A DNA stretch of 37,935 nucleotides from Streptomyces sp. CB02980 (GTDB lineage: Bacteria > Actinomycetota > Actinomycetes > Streptomycetales > Streptomycetaceae), in contig NZ_JACSCH020000034.1 in NCBI RefSeq assembly GCF_014451325.2, forward strand, positions 1 to 37,935. Direction: 5' to 3'. The notes under the pieces are model-generated. The model was not told the origin of the DNA and did no database searches. It saw nothing but the letters and a program-made list of their open reading frames with translations. Each line of letters starts with the position of its first letter. Within the stretch, counting starts at the first letter, position 1. The translations under genes were made by a program, and so were the position numbers. Of this stretch, positions 7,591 through 14,610 are shown piece after piece.

Positions 7591-8592
7591 CTAGGCCACC
7601 GCGTCGAAGCCCGTGTCGTGCGCCATCTTCTTCAGTTCAAGCAGCGCGTGCTTCTCGATCTGCCGGATCCGCTCGCGCGTCAGGCCGTGCTGCTTCCCGA
7701 CCTCCGTCAGCGTCCGCTCGCGCCCGTCCTCGATCCCGTACCGCATGCGGATGATCGAGGCCGTCCGGTGGTCGAGCTTGTCGATGAGGTCGTCGAGCTC
7801 CTCGCTGCGCAGCAGCGTGAGCACCGACTGCTCCGGCGAGATCGCCGACGTGTCCTCCAGGAGGTCGCCGAACTGCGTCTCGCCCTCGTCGTCCACCGAC
7901 ATGTTCAGCGAGACCGGGTCACGCGCCCAGTCGAGCACGTCGACGACCCGCTCGGGCTTCGTTTCCAGCTCGGCCGCGATCTCCGCCGGCTCCGGCTCGC
8001 GGCCGTGCTCCCGGTTGAACTCGCGCTGCACCCGGCGGATCCGGCCGAGCTCCTCCACCAGGTGGACGGGGAGCCGGATCGTGCGGGACTGGTCGGCGAT
8101 GGACCGGGTGATGGCCTGGCGGATCCACCACGTGGCGTACGTGGAGAACTTGAAGCCCTTCGCGTAGTCGAACTTCTCGACCGCGCGCACCAGGCCCGCG
8201 TTCCCTTCCTGGATCAGGTCGAGCAGCGGCAGCCCGCTGCGCGGGTAGCGCCGGGCGACGGCCACCACGAGCCGCAGGTTGGACTTGATGAAGAGGTCCT
8301 TGGCACGCTCGCCCGCCTCGTAGAGCGCTTCGAGCTCCTCGCGGGACGCGCCGCCGGCCTCGGACTCCACCTCACCGTCGAGTATCTGCCGGGCGTAGAC
8401 GCCCGCCTCGATCGTCTGGGAGAGCTCGACCTCCTTGGCGGCGTCGAGCAGGGGCGTACGCGCGATCTCGTCGAGGTACATGCCGACCAGGTCGCGGTCG
8501 GCGATCTCCCCGCCCACGGCGCGAACGCTGCTTGCCCGTGCGGCCCCGCTCTTGGCGGAGGTCTGACGACGGGCGACGGCACGGGTTGCCAT
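7591..8592 (-). CDS. hrdD: RNA polymerase sigma factor HrdD (group 2 sigma-70)
   Basis: This 333-residue non-essential homologue of the principal sigma factor directs RNA polymerase to housekeeping-like promoters. Regions visible are 1.2 (about 30-60, DRDLVGMYLDEIARTPLL), region 2 (about 105-170, with the 2.3/2.4 segment FDYAKGFKFSTYATWWIRQ), region 3 and region 4.2 (about 280-325, LTEVGKQHGLTRERIRQIE). There is no long region 1.1, which sets it apart from HrdB. The ATG at 8592 (MATRAVARRQ, GGGAG nearby upstream) matches what I recall as the start of S. coelicolor HrdD. An in-frame ATG 21 codons upstream would fall inside the promoter leader. Its own upstream region carries a SigR-type promoter, linking it to thiol stress. 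Confidence 0.93.
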   Translation of the reverse strand: MATRAVARRQTSAKSGAARASSVRAVGGEIADRDLVGMYLDEIARTPLLDAAKEVELSQTIEAGVYARQILDGEVESEAGGASREELEALYEAGERAKDLFIKSNLRLVVAVARRYPRSGLPLLDLIQEGNAGLVRAVEKFDYAKGFKFSTYATWWIRQAITRSIADQSRTIRLPVHLVEELGRIRRVQREFNREHGREPEPAEIAAELETKPERVVDVLDWARDPVSLNMSVDDEGETQFGDLLEDTSAISPEQSVLTLLRSEELDDLIDKLDHRTASIIRMRYGIEDGRERTLTEVGKQHGLTRERIRQIEKHALLELKKMAHDTGFDAVA

Positions 8593-8652
8593 GCGTGCTC
8601 CCTTGCTGAGTAGGTCGCGACACCTTTTCGGGTGCCCTGCATCCGACGGAAA

Positions 8653-8680
8653 CAACGACTGGAATCAGGACAGAATTCCC
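8653..8680 (-). promoter_or_regulatory. SigR-type promoter of hrdD (GGGAAT-N18-GTTG)
   Basis: Read on the minus strand, GGGAAT (8680-8675) is separated by exactly 18 bp from GTTG (8656-8653), about 60 bp upstream of the hrdD ATG. This is the consensus of the thiol-oxidative-stress sigma factor SigR. From memory, S. coelicolor hrdD is also transcribed in part from a SigR promoter. Confidence 0.82.
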
Positions 8681-8920
8681 ACCCGGCACATGGATTTTCG
8701 CGATCATGCAGTATCCTGCGCGACCGCCGCCCCTTCGGGCATGCTTTCGGCACCCACGGAGGTGCAGGTCAGACCGGGCACGGGGGGTGATCCGACGCCG
8801 CTCGCGGGGCCCCCGACCACGCCGTCGGTGAGACCGCGATCACATGCGGTGTCATCCCTCAAGACGCGTGGACGGGCCATCGGGTTGCCCGTGAACGGAC
8901 GGAGCCGTCTCGGTCTCCCG

Positions 8921-8956
8921 GACTAGGTCCCGGGCCGCCTCTCCGACTAGGTCCCG
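8921..8956. repeat. Direct repeat GACTAGGTCCCG, 24-bp period
   Basis: GACTAGGTCCCG occurs at 8921-8932 and 8945-8956. The first copy sits in a near palindrome (GGACTAGGTCC). Both lie upstream of the questin-oxidase-like gene and its probable promoter. They could be regulator sites, but no local regulator is evident. The rest of the 8593-8999 gap holds the hrdD promoter and a short inverted repeat ACCGC/GCGGT near 8832-8850. Confidence 0.6.
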
Positions 8957-8962
8957 AGCCCG

Positions 8963-8992
8963 TTACGGCCCACCCCTCCCCCGCCCTAGCGT
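8963..8992 (+). promoter_or_regulatory. Probable promoter for a leaderless transcript of the questin-oxidase-like gene
   Basis: TTACGG (8963-8968), an 18-bp spacer and TAGCGT (8987-8992) lie 7 bp before the ATG at 9000. That ATG lacks a Shine-Dalgarno, so transcription would start at or next to the start codon. Confidence 0.5.
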
Positions 8993-8999
8993 CGCCCCC

Positions 9000-10073
9000 A
9001 TGAGCGACGCATCCGGCACCGAAGCCACCACGGTCACCGCGGCCCCCGACACATCCGGCACCCTCGACGAAGCCCTCGAACGCCTCCACACCACGGGCCC
9101 CGAGCGCAAGGGCTGGCTCACCAACCACGCCCCCATGGCCGTCGAGGCCCTGGTCCGCAACGGCCAGGCCCCGACCGTGCACCGCTGGCTGGACCACTAC
9201 GCGCACAAGCTGGAGGAGCTGCCGCCCCCGTCCCGGCCGGTGACGGCCGACGGCTGGCGCGAGGCGCTCGGCGACCCGGTCCGGATCACCGACTGGACCC
9301 GTTTCTTCGGCCGCGAGCTCGACGAGCACCCCTGGCGGGAGGTCCTCGCCACGTGGTGGCCCCGGCTGCTGCCGGGGATCTCGGCCTCGGCGACGCATCC
9401 CGTGATCCGTACCGGTCACGCCGTACGGACCCTCCTGGAGTCCGAGGGGGCGTCCGGGGGCGGGAGAACGACCGCACCCCGCCTCGCCGAGCTCGCACAC
9501 GCCCTCGGCTACTGGGCGGCCCGCAACAAGCCGCTGCCCCCGCTCGCCGCGCTGGCCGTGGCACCGACGGCGGCCGCCGCGCTCGACGCCGTACCGCCGG
9601 TTCCGGTGCAGGAGGGCGGGATCCGGGACCGGCTCCCGCAGCTGACGGCGTTCCCGGTCTGGGGCGCGGCCTCGGACCCCGACACCGCGAAGGTCCTGCT
9701 CACCGAGCTGGTCACGGCGGCCACGCACCGGTACGCGACCCACGGCCACGGCGAGCCGATCATGCTGGTCCACGCGGCGACCGCGCCCAACGCGGTCCTG
9801 CGCGCCCTGCCCGCGCTCCCCCGCGAGCTGTGGGCGCCGAGCCTGGCGGCGGCGTGGACGGCGGCTGCCGCGGTGACCGCCGCGTACACCCGGCCGGAGC
9901 CGGCCGCGTACACACCCACGCTCCTCACGGCCGAGGAGGTCTTCGAGCGGGCGGCGGCACACGGCGACGACCACACGATCAAGTTCACCGACACGGCGCT
10001 CGACGTCGGCGACCCGCTCGCCCTGGCCGCCGCGACCCGCTCGATCGAGCTGAATCCACCGTTGCTCCAGTGA
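9000..10073 (+). CDS. Questin oxidase family protein (DUF4243)
   Basis: This is a 357-residue soluble protein. The segment TNHAPMAVEAL near residue 40 and the following HRWLDHYAHKLEELPPP resemble the start of the questin-oxidase/AflY family. Fungal members perform Baeyer-Villiger-type or oxidative ring cleavage of anthraquinones. Bacterial members are widespread and mostly uncharacterised, so the substrate is unknown. The length agrees with the family. The ATG at 9000 appears leaderless. The gene stands alone: hrdD is divergent upstream, and the dioxygenase gene converges from 10124, only 50 bp away. Both this protein and its convergent neighbour belong to aromatic-ring-oxidising families, but nothing shows that they work together. 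Confidence 0.8.
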   Translation: MSDASGTEATTVTAAPDTSGTLDEALERLHTTGPERKGWLTNHAPMAVEALVRNGQAPTVHRWLDHYAHKLEELPPPSRPVTADGWREALGDPVRITDWTRFFGRELDEHPWREVLATWWPRLLPGISASATHPVIRTGHAVRTLLESEGASGGGRTTAPRLAELAHALGYWAARNKPLPPLAALAVAPTAAAALDAVPPVPVQEGGIRDRLPQLTAFPVWGAASDPDTAKVLLTELVTAATHRYATHGHGEPIMLVHAATAPNAVLRALPALPRELWAPSLAAAWTAAAAVTAAYTRPEPAAYTPTLLTAEEVFERAAAHGDDHTIKFTDTALDVGDPLALAAATRSIELNPPLLQ

Positions 10074-10123
10074 GCTCGTGCACGGTGGGGCCCGGCTCGA
10101 AAGGCTGGCCCGGAACCCGCCGG

Positions 10124-10930
10124 CTACCCGAACTGCACCGACCGCTTGGCGAGTCCCATCCAGAAGCCGTCGATGACCGACCGCTCCGCGTCGAGGTCGC
10201 CCGCCGCGTCCGCCGCGCCCATCGTGACGAAGAGGGGGGCGAAGTGCTCCGTACGCGGGTGGGCGAGGCGCCCGGCCGGCGACTTGTGCTCGAAGTCGAG
10301 GAGCGCGTCGACGTCCTGCGCGGCGAGGGCCTCGTGCCCCCAGGCGTCGAACTCGGCCGACCAACCCGGCACGCCGCCGCCGGTGTGACGGAGGGCGGCC
10401 AGGTTGTGGGTGAAGAAGCCGCTGCCCACGATCAGGACGCCCTCGTCGCGAAGCGGGGCCAGCCTGCGCCCGATGTCCATGAGGCGGCGCGGGTCGAGGG
10501 TGGGCATGGAGATCTGGAGGACGGGGATGTCGGCGCCCGGGAACATCTCGACGAGCGGCACGTACGCGCCGTGGTCGAGGCCCCGGTCGGGGATGTCCTG
10601 CACGGGATGGCCGGGCGCGCGGAGCAGCTTGCGGACGGCCTCGGCGAGCCGAGGCGCGCCGGGGGCCGCGTACTGGACGCGGTAGTAGTGCTCGGGGAAG
10701 CCCCAGAAGTCGTAGACGAGCGGGACGGTCTCGGTGGCGCCGAGGGCCAGCGGAGCCTCTTCCCAGTGGGCGGAGATCATGAGGATGGCCCTGGGGCGCG
10801 GAAGGTCCGCGGACCAGGCGGCGAGCTCTCCGGGCCAGACGGGGTCGTCGGCGAGCGGCGGGGCGCCGTGGGACAGGTACAGGGCGGGCATCCGCGCGCG
10901 CGTGGCCTCTGTTTCCAGCGTGGCGTCCAT
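10124..10930 (-). CDS. LigB/DODA-type extradiol ring-cleavage dioxygenase
   Basis: This is a 268-residue member of the class III extradiol dioxygenase family (DODA/YgiD/LigB), which cleaves catechol-type rings using a non-haem metal. Visible features are the N-terminal LYLSHGAPPLA with the metal-binding His near residue 21, the ISAHWEEAP motif with a second conserved His, and LDHGAYVPLVEMFP and GSGFFTHNL further on. The ATG at 10930 has AGGTGG seven bases upstream; an open frame extends 28 codons further but through the operator region. It is divergent from a MarR regulator whose paired operators lie between the genes, so it is probably de-repressed by a phenolic ligand (inferred). Confidence 0.9.
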   Translation of the reverse strand: MDATLETEATRARMPALYLSHGAPPLADDPVWPGELAAWSADLPRPRAILMISAHWEEAPLALGATETVPLVYDFWGFPEHYYRVQYAAPGAPRLAEAVRKLLRAPGHPVQDIPDRGLDHGAYVPLVEMFPGADIPVLQISMPTLDPRRLMDIGRRLAPLRDEGVLIVGSGFFTHNLAALRHTGGGVPGWSAEFDAWGHEALAAQDVDALLDFEHKSPAGRLAHPRTEHFAPLFVTMGAADAAGDLDAERSVIDGFWMGLAKRSVQFG

Positions 10931-10961
10931 GGCGACCACCTCCGGTTTCTCGATCGCGGCA

Positions 10962-11025
10962 GGTTCTTGAAACTTCAAGCGTCCTGCTCCACACCGTAGA
11001 CCTATGTAGTTCAACTTTCAAGAAC
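10962..11025. promoter_or_regulatory. Paired inverted operators shared by dioxygenase and MarR genes
   Basis: GTTCTTGAAACTTCAAG (10963-10979) and, on the other strand, GTTCTTGAAAGTTGAAC (11025-11009) are near-identical 17-mers facing each other. The first contains the perfect palindrome TTGAAACTTCAA (10967-10978). They flank the divergent promoters; the MarR-side -10 box TACGAT (11032-11037) directly adjoins the second site. This is the usual arrangement of MarR autoregulation. Confidence 0.75.
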
Positions 11026-11045
11026 GAGTCGTACGATTGGGCACC

Positions 11046-11543
11046 ATGGGAGACATGACCGAACCCCGCTGGCTCACCGACGAGGAGCAGCACGTCTGGC
11101 GCGCGTACCTGCACGCCACCACGCTCCTCGAGGACCACCTCGACCGCCAGCTGCAGCGAGACGCCGGGATGCCGCACGTCTACTACGGGCTCCTCGTCCA
11201 GCTCTCCCAGGCCCCGCGCCGCCGGCTGCGGATGACCGAGCTGGCCAAGAGCGCCAAGATCACCCGCTCCCGCCTCTCCCACGCCATCGCCCGCCTGGAG
11301 AAGAGCGGCTGGGTACGACGCGAGAACTGCCCCTCCGACAAGCGGGGCCAGTTCGCCCGGCTCACGGACGAGGGGATGGAGGTCCTCCGGCAGAACGCCC
11401 CCGGCCATGTGGCGGCGGTCCGCCAGGCCCTCTTCGACCGCCTGTCCCCCGATCAGGTGCACCAGCTCGGGGCGATCATGCGCGTCATGGCCGAGGGCCT
11501 CGAACCCACGGACGCGGACGCGGACCTGCCCTGGCTCCGCTGA
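11046..11543 (+). CDS. MarR-family transcriptional regulator
   Basis: This 165-residue dimeric winged-HTH regulator has its recognition region around residues 65-105 (MTELAKSAKITRSRLSHAIARLEKSGWVRR), shown here in part, followed by the wing DKRGQFARLTDEG typical of MarR. It is divergent from the LigB/DODA dioxygenase, and two inverted operators separate the genes, so it probably represses both. The ATG at 11046 lies 8 bp after the -10 box TACGAT, suggesting a leaderless transcript. ATG 11055 with GGGAGA close upstream is an alternative. An 18-bp terminator stem begins within its last codons. Confidence 0.9.
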   Translation: MGDMTEPRWLTDEEQHVWRAYLHATTLLEDHLDRQLQRDAGMPHVYYGLLVQLSQAPRRRLRMTELAKSAKITRSRLSHAIARLEKSGWVRRENCPSDKRGQFARLTDEGMEVLRQNAPGHVAAVRQALFDRLSPDQVHQLGAIMRVMAEGLEPTDADADLPWLR

Positions 11544-11565
11544 CGAGCAGCGGAGCCAGGGCAGG
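11525..11565. terminator. Terminator overlapping the end of the MarR gene
   Basis: A perfect 18-bp stem (11525-11542 with 11548-11565) with a 5-nt loop starts inside the last six codons of the MarR gene and includes most of its TGA. It lies between convergent genes and can stop transcription from both sides. Confidence 0.85.
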
Positions 11566-11576
11566 AATCACACGGC

Positions 11577-11666
11577 GTACGGAACGCGTGCGTACGGAAC
11601 GAGTACGTACGGAACAAGTGCGTACGGAGCGGGTGCGTACGGGATCACGACGTACGGGATCAGTGC
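11577..11666. repeat. Six-copy 15-bp tandem repeat
   Basis: Six units beginning GTACGG start at 11577, 11592, 11607, 11622, 11637 and 11652. The first four follow GTACGGAACGNGTGC and the last two GTACGGGATCANNNC. The array lies between the MarR terminator and the end of the second MFS gene, whose stop codon (11660-11662) falls in the last unit. Confidence 0.9.
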
Positions 11667-13201
11667 GCGATGACCGGCACCTTCATCTCGTCCTCCGCGC
11701 CCTCGCCGGAACCGGCGACGACCCCGGTGTCCGGCTTCCCGGTGTTGATCAGGGTGAAGGCGATCACGGCCGAGGCGGCCAGGATGCCGACGGCCCACCA
11801 GATGGCCGCGGTGTAGCCCTCGACCATGCCCTGGAGCTGGAGCAGCTTCTGCGCGGCCGGAGTGGTCGCGCCCGCCGCGTTGTCCGTGAGGTACGCGGTG
11901 GTCGCCGAGGCGGCGATCGTGTTCAGCAGGGCCGTACCGATGGCGCCGCCGACCTGCTGCGAGGTGTTGACCATCGCGGAGGCCACACCGGCGTCCCGCG
12001 GGTCCACGCCGTGCGTGGCGAGCGACATGGCCGGCATGAACGCCGTACCCATGCCCAGGCCGAGCAGCAGTTGCGCGGGCAGGATCAGACCGGCGTACGA
12101 GGTGCCGATCTCCAGCTGGGTGAGCAGCAGCATGCCGATGCCGGCGGTCAGGAAGCCCGGGGCCATGAGCAGCCGCGGCGGAACGCGGGTCATCAGCCGC
12201 GTACCGATCTGCGTCGAGCCGATGATCATGCCCGCGATCATCGGGAGGAACGCGAAGCCCGTCATGACCGGGGAGTAGCCCTTCACGACCTGCAGGTAGT
12301 AGGTCAGGAAGAGGAACAGGCCGAACATCGCGATGACGGCGAGACCCAGCGACAGGTAGACACCACCGCGGTTGCGGTCGGTCAGGACGCGCAGCGGCAG
12401 CAGCGGGGACTTCACCTTCGCCTCGGTGAGCACGAAGGCGGCGAGCAGCACGACGGAGCCGACGAACATGCCGATCGTGCCGGCGTCGCTCCAGCCCTCG
12501 GACTCGGCGCGGGTGAAGCCGTAGACGAGCGCGACCAGACCCAGGGTGGACAGGATCACGCCGGGGATGTCGAGCGTGGAGCGGTTGCGGCTGCCCGCGG
12601 GCTCACGGATGACGAAGTACGCGCCGATGGCGGCGACGATCGCGAACGGGATGTTGACGAAGAAGGTCCAGCGCCAGTTCAGGTACTCGGTGAGGAAACC
12701 GCCGAGGATCAGGCCCACGGCGCCGCCACCACCGGCGATCGCGCCGTAGATGCCGAAGGCCTTCGCGCGCTCCTTGGCGTCGGTGAAGGTCACGGCCAGC
12801 AGCGAGAGCGCGGCGGGCGCGAGGAGCGCACCGAAGGCGCCCTGGAGCGCGCGGGCACCGAGCATCATGGCCTCGCCGGTCGCGGCGCCGCCGAGGGCGG
12901 ACGCGAGGGCGAAGCCGATCAGGCCGACGACGAAGGTGCGCTTACGGCCCCAGAGGTCGGCGATGCGGCCGCCGAAGAGGAGCAGACCGCCGAAGGCGAG
13001 GGCATAGGCGGTGATGACCCATTGCCGGTTGCCGTCCGAGATCCCCAGGTCCTGCTGGGCGGAGGGCAGCGCGATGTTCACGATCGTCGCGTCGAGCACG
13101 ACCATCAGCTGGGCGAGCGCGATGAAGACGAGTGCCTTCCAGCGGCCCGGGTCGGGGTGGTTCACGGTGTTGTCGGGGACTTTCGGCATGGGGGTAGCCA
13201 C
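11660..13201 (-). CDS. MFS efflux transporter, DHA2 (14-TM) family
   Basis: This 513-residue polytopic exporter is of the EmrB/QacA type. Motif A (GGRIADLWGRKRTF) is near residue 78 and a motif C-like glycine-rich segment (AIAGGGGAVGLILGGF) near residue 155. The cytoplasmic N-terminus is short and the C-terminus is hydrophilic and acidic. The ATG at 13201 has AAGAGGTGG upstream. The TetR gene at 13369-14034 precedes it on the same strand with a 167-bp gap holding a 30-bp tandem repeat, so pump and regulator are probably functionally paired, with TetR as repressor. The substrate is unknown. It is a different paralogue from the pump at 4655-6187. Confidence 0.9.
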   Translation of the reverse strand: MATPMPKVPDNTVNHPDPGRWKALVFIALAQLMVVLDATIVNIALPSAQQDLGISDGNRQWVITAYALAFGGLLLFGGRIADLWGRKRTFVVGLIGFALASALGGAATGEAMMLGARALQGAFGALLAPAALSLLAVTFTDAKERAKAFGIYGAIAGGGGAVGLILGGFLTEYLNWRWTFFVNIPFAIVAAIGAYFVIREPAGSRNRSTLDIPGVILSTLGLVALVYGFTRAESEGWSDAGTIGMFVGSVVLLAAFVLTEAKVKSPLLPLRVLTDRNRGGVYLSLGLAVIAMFGLFLFLTYYLQVVKGYSPVMTGFAFLPMIAGMIIGSTQIGTRLMTRVPPRLLMAPGFLTAGIGMLLLTQLEIGTSYAGLILPAQLLLGLGMGTAFMPAMSLATHGVDPRDAGVASAMVNTSQQVGGAIGTALLNTIAASATTAYLTDNAAGATTPAAQKLLQLQGMVEGYTAAIWWAVGILAASAVIAFTLINTGKPDTGVVAGSGEGAEDEMKVPVIAH

Positions 13202-13300
13202 CTCTTGGCGCGCACTGGTGAAAAAAGGACGTATAGGTAAGTCGAACGGGGGGGATCGCGGGTTACGCGAGTCGGGTCACGTAGGCCCGGACCCCCGAGG

Positions 13301-13380
13301 GAGGACGCTCACGACGAGCACACTCAGGGCGAGGACGCTCACGACGAGCACACTCAGGGCGAGGACGCTCACGACGAGCA
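13301..13380. repeat. 30-bp tandem repeat, 2.7 copies, running into the TetR C-terminus
   Basis: Identical 30-bp units start at 13301 and 13331, and the first 20 bases recur at 13361-13380. The TetR stop codon (13369-13371) lies in the third copy, so the last codons of TetR (Ser-Cys-Ser-Ser) come from repeat sequence. Confidence 0.92.
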
Positions 13381-14034
13381 GGAGTCGCGTCTCAGGTCCT
13401 CCAGGGTCGCGGCCTTCCCCGGCAGCTCGGAGCGCGCGGGCGCCTCCAGGCCGTCGAGGAACAGCAGCAGATGACGGCGGACGAACTGGTCGAAGGACGC
13501 GCAGCCCGATCCGGGCAGCGGTCGGGTCAGCTGGGAGAGCGCCACCATCAGGTCCCCGACGCCCACGTCGGTGCGCAGTCGGCCGGCCCGCTGCGCCCGC
13601 TCCACGAGGCCCTGGACGGCCTCCTCCAGGCGGTCGCGCTCGGCGATCAGGTCGGGGTGGTCCTTGTCGAAGGCGCCGTCGAGCATCGGGCACAGGGCGC
13701 CGACGCGCTCGTCGGCGGCGCCGAGGGTGAACCGGCGGAGGGCGGCGAACGTGTCGCTCTCCTCCTCGGCGGCCCGTTCGGCGACCTCGGTGACGCGGGC
13801 CATGAGCGAGAGGACGACCTCGTGGACGAGGTCGGTGCGCTCGGGGAAGTTCCGGTAGAGCGTGGCGTTCCCGACGCCGGCCCGGCGCGCGATCTCGTCG
13901 TAGGGCACCTGGGACCCGAACTCGACGAACATCTCGCGGGCCGCCGTCACGATCCGCTCGCGGTTGCGCAGGGCGTCCGCGCGCGGGCGGGGTACGCGCC
14001 GGGCGGACGCGGAATCGGCGACGGTGCTGGTCAC
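13369..14034 (-). CDS. TetR-family transcriptional regulator
   Basis: This 221-residue repressor has an N-terminal TetR HTH (about residues 22-70: RERIVTAAREMFVEFG, then YDEIARRAGVGNATLYRNFP) and an all-helical ligand domain. I chose the GTG at 14034 because a perfect AGGAGG lies seven bases upstream; an ATG 24 codons earlier has no such site and would put an operator-like repeat in the coding region. It sits upstream of, and in the same direction as, the DHA2 pump and probably represses it together with itself. Inverted repeats with GGGGA arms upstream are candidate operators. The last residues are encoded by a tandem repeat and may vary between strains. Confidence 0.9.
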   Translation of the reverse strand: MTSTVADSASARRVPRPRADALRNRERIVTAAREMFVEFGSQVPYDEIARRAGVGNATLYRNFPERTDLVHEVVLSLMARVTEVAERAAEEESDTFAALRRFTLGAADERVGALCPMLDGAFDKDHPDLIAERDRLEEAVQGLVERAQRAGRLRTDVGVGDLMVALSQLTRPLPGSGCASFDQFVRRHLLLFLDGLEAPARSELPGKAATLEDLRRDSCSS

Positions 14035-14071
14035 GCCACGACCTCCTCTGAGGGTCATCTCTGGGATATCC

Positions 14072-14129
14072 GGGGAGGGACTCCCCACTTCGCTGAACAC
14101 AGTCATAAACGGGGACCCAGTCCCCGGTT
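14072..14129. promoter_or_regulatory. Candidate TetR operators upstream of the TetR gene
   Basis: Two inverted repeats share the GTCCCC/ACTCCCC theme: GGGGAGGGACTCCCC (14072-14086) and GGGGACCCAGTCCCC (14111-14125). The second extends to AAC...GTT (14108-14129) with one extra base on one side. They lie 38-95 bp upstream of the TetR start. Autoregulation is inferred. Confidence 0.6.
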
Positions 14130-14144
14130 ATTTCCCCGAAAGAG

Positions 14145-14160
14145 TGTGACCTGGGTCACA
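14145..14160. promoter_or_regulatory. Perfect CRP-type palindrome
   Basis: TGTGACCTGGGTCACA is a perfect palindrome matching TGTGA-N6-TCACA, the CRP/FNR-family consensus, and also the shorter GTG-N6-GNCAC motif reported for Streptomyces Crp. It lies 111 bp upstream of the TetR start and about 450 bp upstream of the M6 protease start. Confidence 0.65.
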
Positions 14161-14240
14161 TTGCCCGCTCCTCCCGGAAGACCCGCGCTCGACCGCCGAC
14201 GGATCGCCGCTCGACCGCCACTCGATCGCCGCCGGATCCC

Positions 14241-14284
14241 TGGTCGAACCCCTGGTCGAACCCCTGGTCGAACCCCTGGTCGAT
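14241..14284. repeat. 12-bp tandem repeat TGGTCGAACCCC
   Basis: Three perfect units (14241-14252, 14253-14264, 14265-14276) and a partial fourth (14277-14284) lie in the intergenic region between the TetR and M6 protease genes. Confidence 0.92.
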
Positions 14285-14480
14285 CACCGCTCGCCCTGCG
14301 CTCGGCCCGCTCTCGACCGCGCTCGGCCCGCGCTCGGCCTCCGCTCGACCTCTGCTCGCCCCGCGCTCGCCCCGCTCTCGGCCCGCTCTCGGCCTCCGCT
14401 CGGCCCGCTCTCGGCCTCCGCTCGACCTCTGCTCGGCCCGCTCTCGGCCTCCGCTCGACCTCCGCTCGATCCCCGCCCGC
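14285..14480. repeat. Degenerate tandem repeats of CTCGGCC/CTCGACC units
   Basis: Nearly 200 bp are built from degenerate units of about 9-13 bp such as CTCGGCCCG, CTCTCGGCCTC and CTCGACCTC, partly organised in longer blocks. Open frames cross the region only because it lacks A/T-rich stops, and none has convincing protein character. Together with the 12-bp repeat and the CRP-like site this accounts for most of the 576-bp gene-free stretch 14035-14610. Confidence 0.75.
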
Positions 14481-14610
14481 CCCGGTCCACCGATCGGGCC
14501 ACCCCGCGCGCGCACCGGTAGCACTCGTCACAGAGTGATCGCACAGCGCGGCCCCGCGAGGACCGGAAGGAGCCGTGCCGCCGACCTGCCCCCACCGGAG
14601 AGGCGCCCGT

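Noticed and set aside
8921..8956. DevR/OsdR dormancy boxes
   Set aside because: GGACTAGGTCC resembles the GGGAC...GTCCC box, but the half-site spacing is 3 rather than 4 bp and the repeats are direct, so the match is not good enough.
8859..11462. 867-codon open frame on the minus strand
   Set aside because: It crosses the dioxygenase (other frame), questin-oxidase-like and MarR genes and two promoter regions. It has no recognisable domain.
14160..14534. Repeat-rich protein encoded on the minus strand (Arg/Ala/Glu repeats)
   Set aside because: Frames exist in all phases because of the repeats, there is no ribosome binding site, and third-position bias does not favour any frame.
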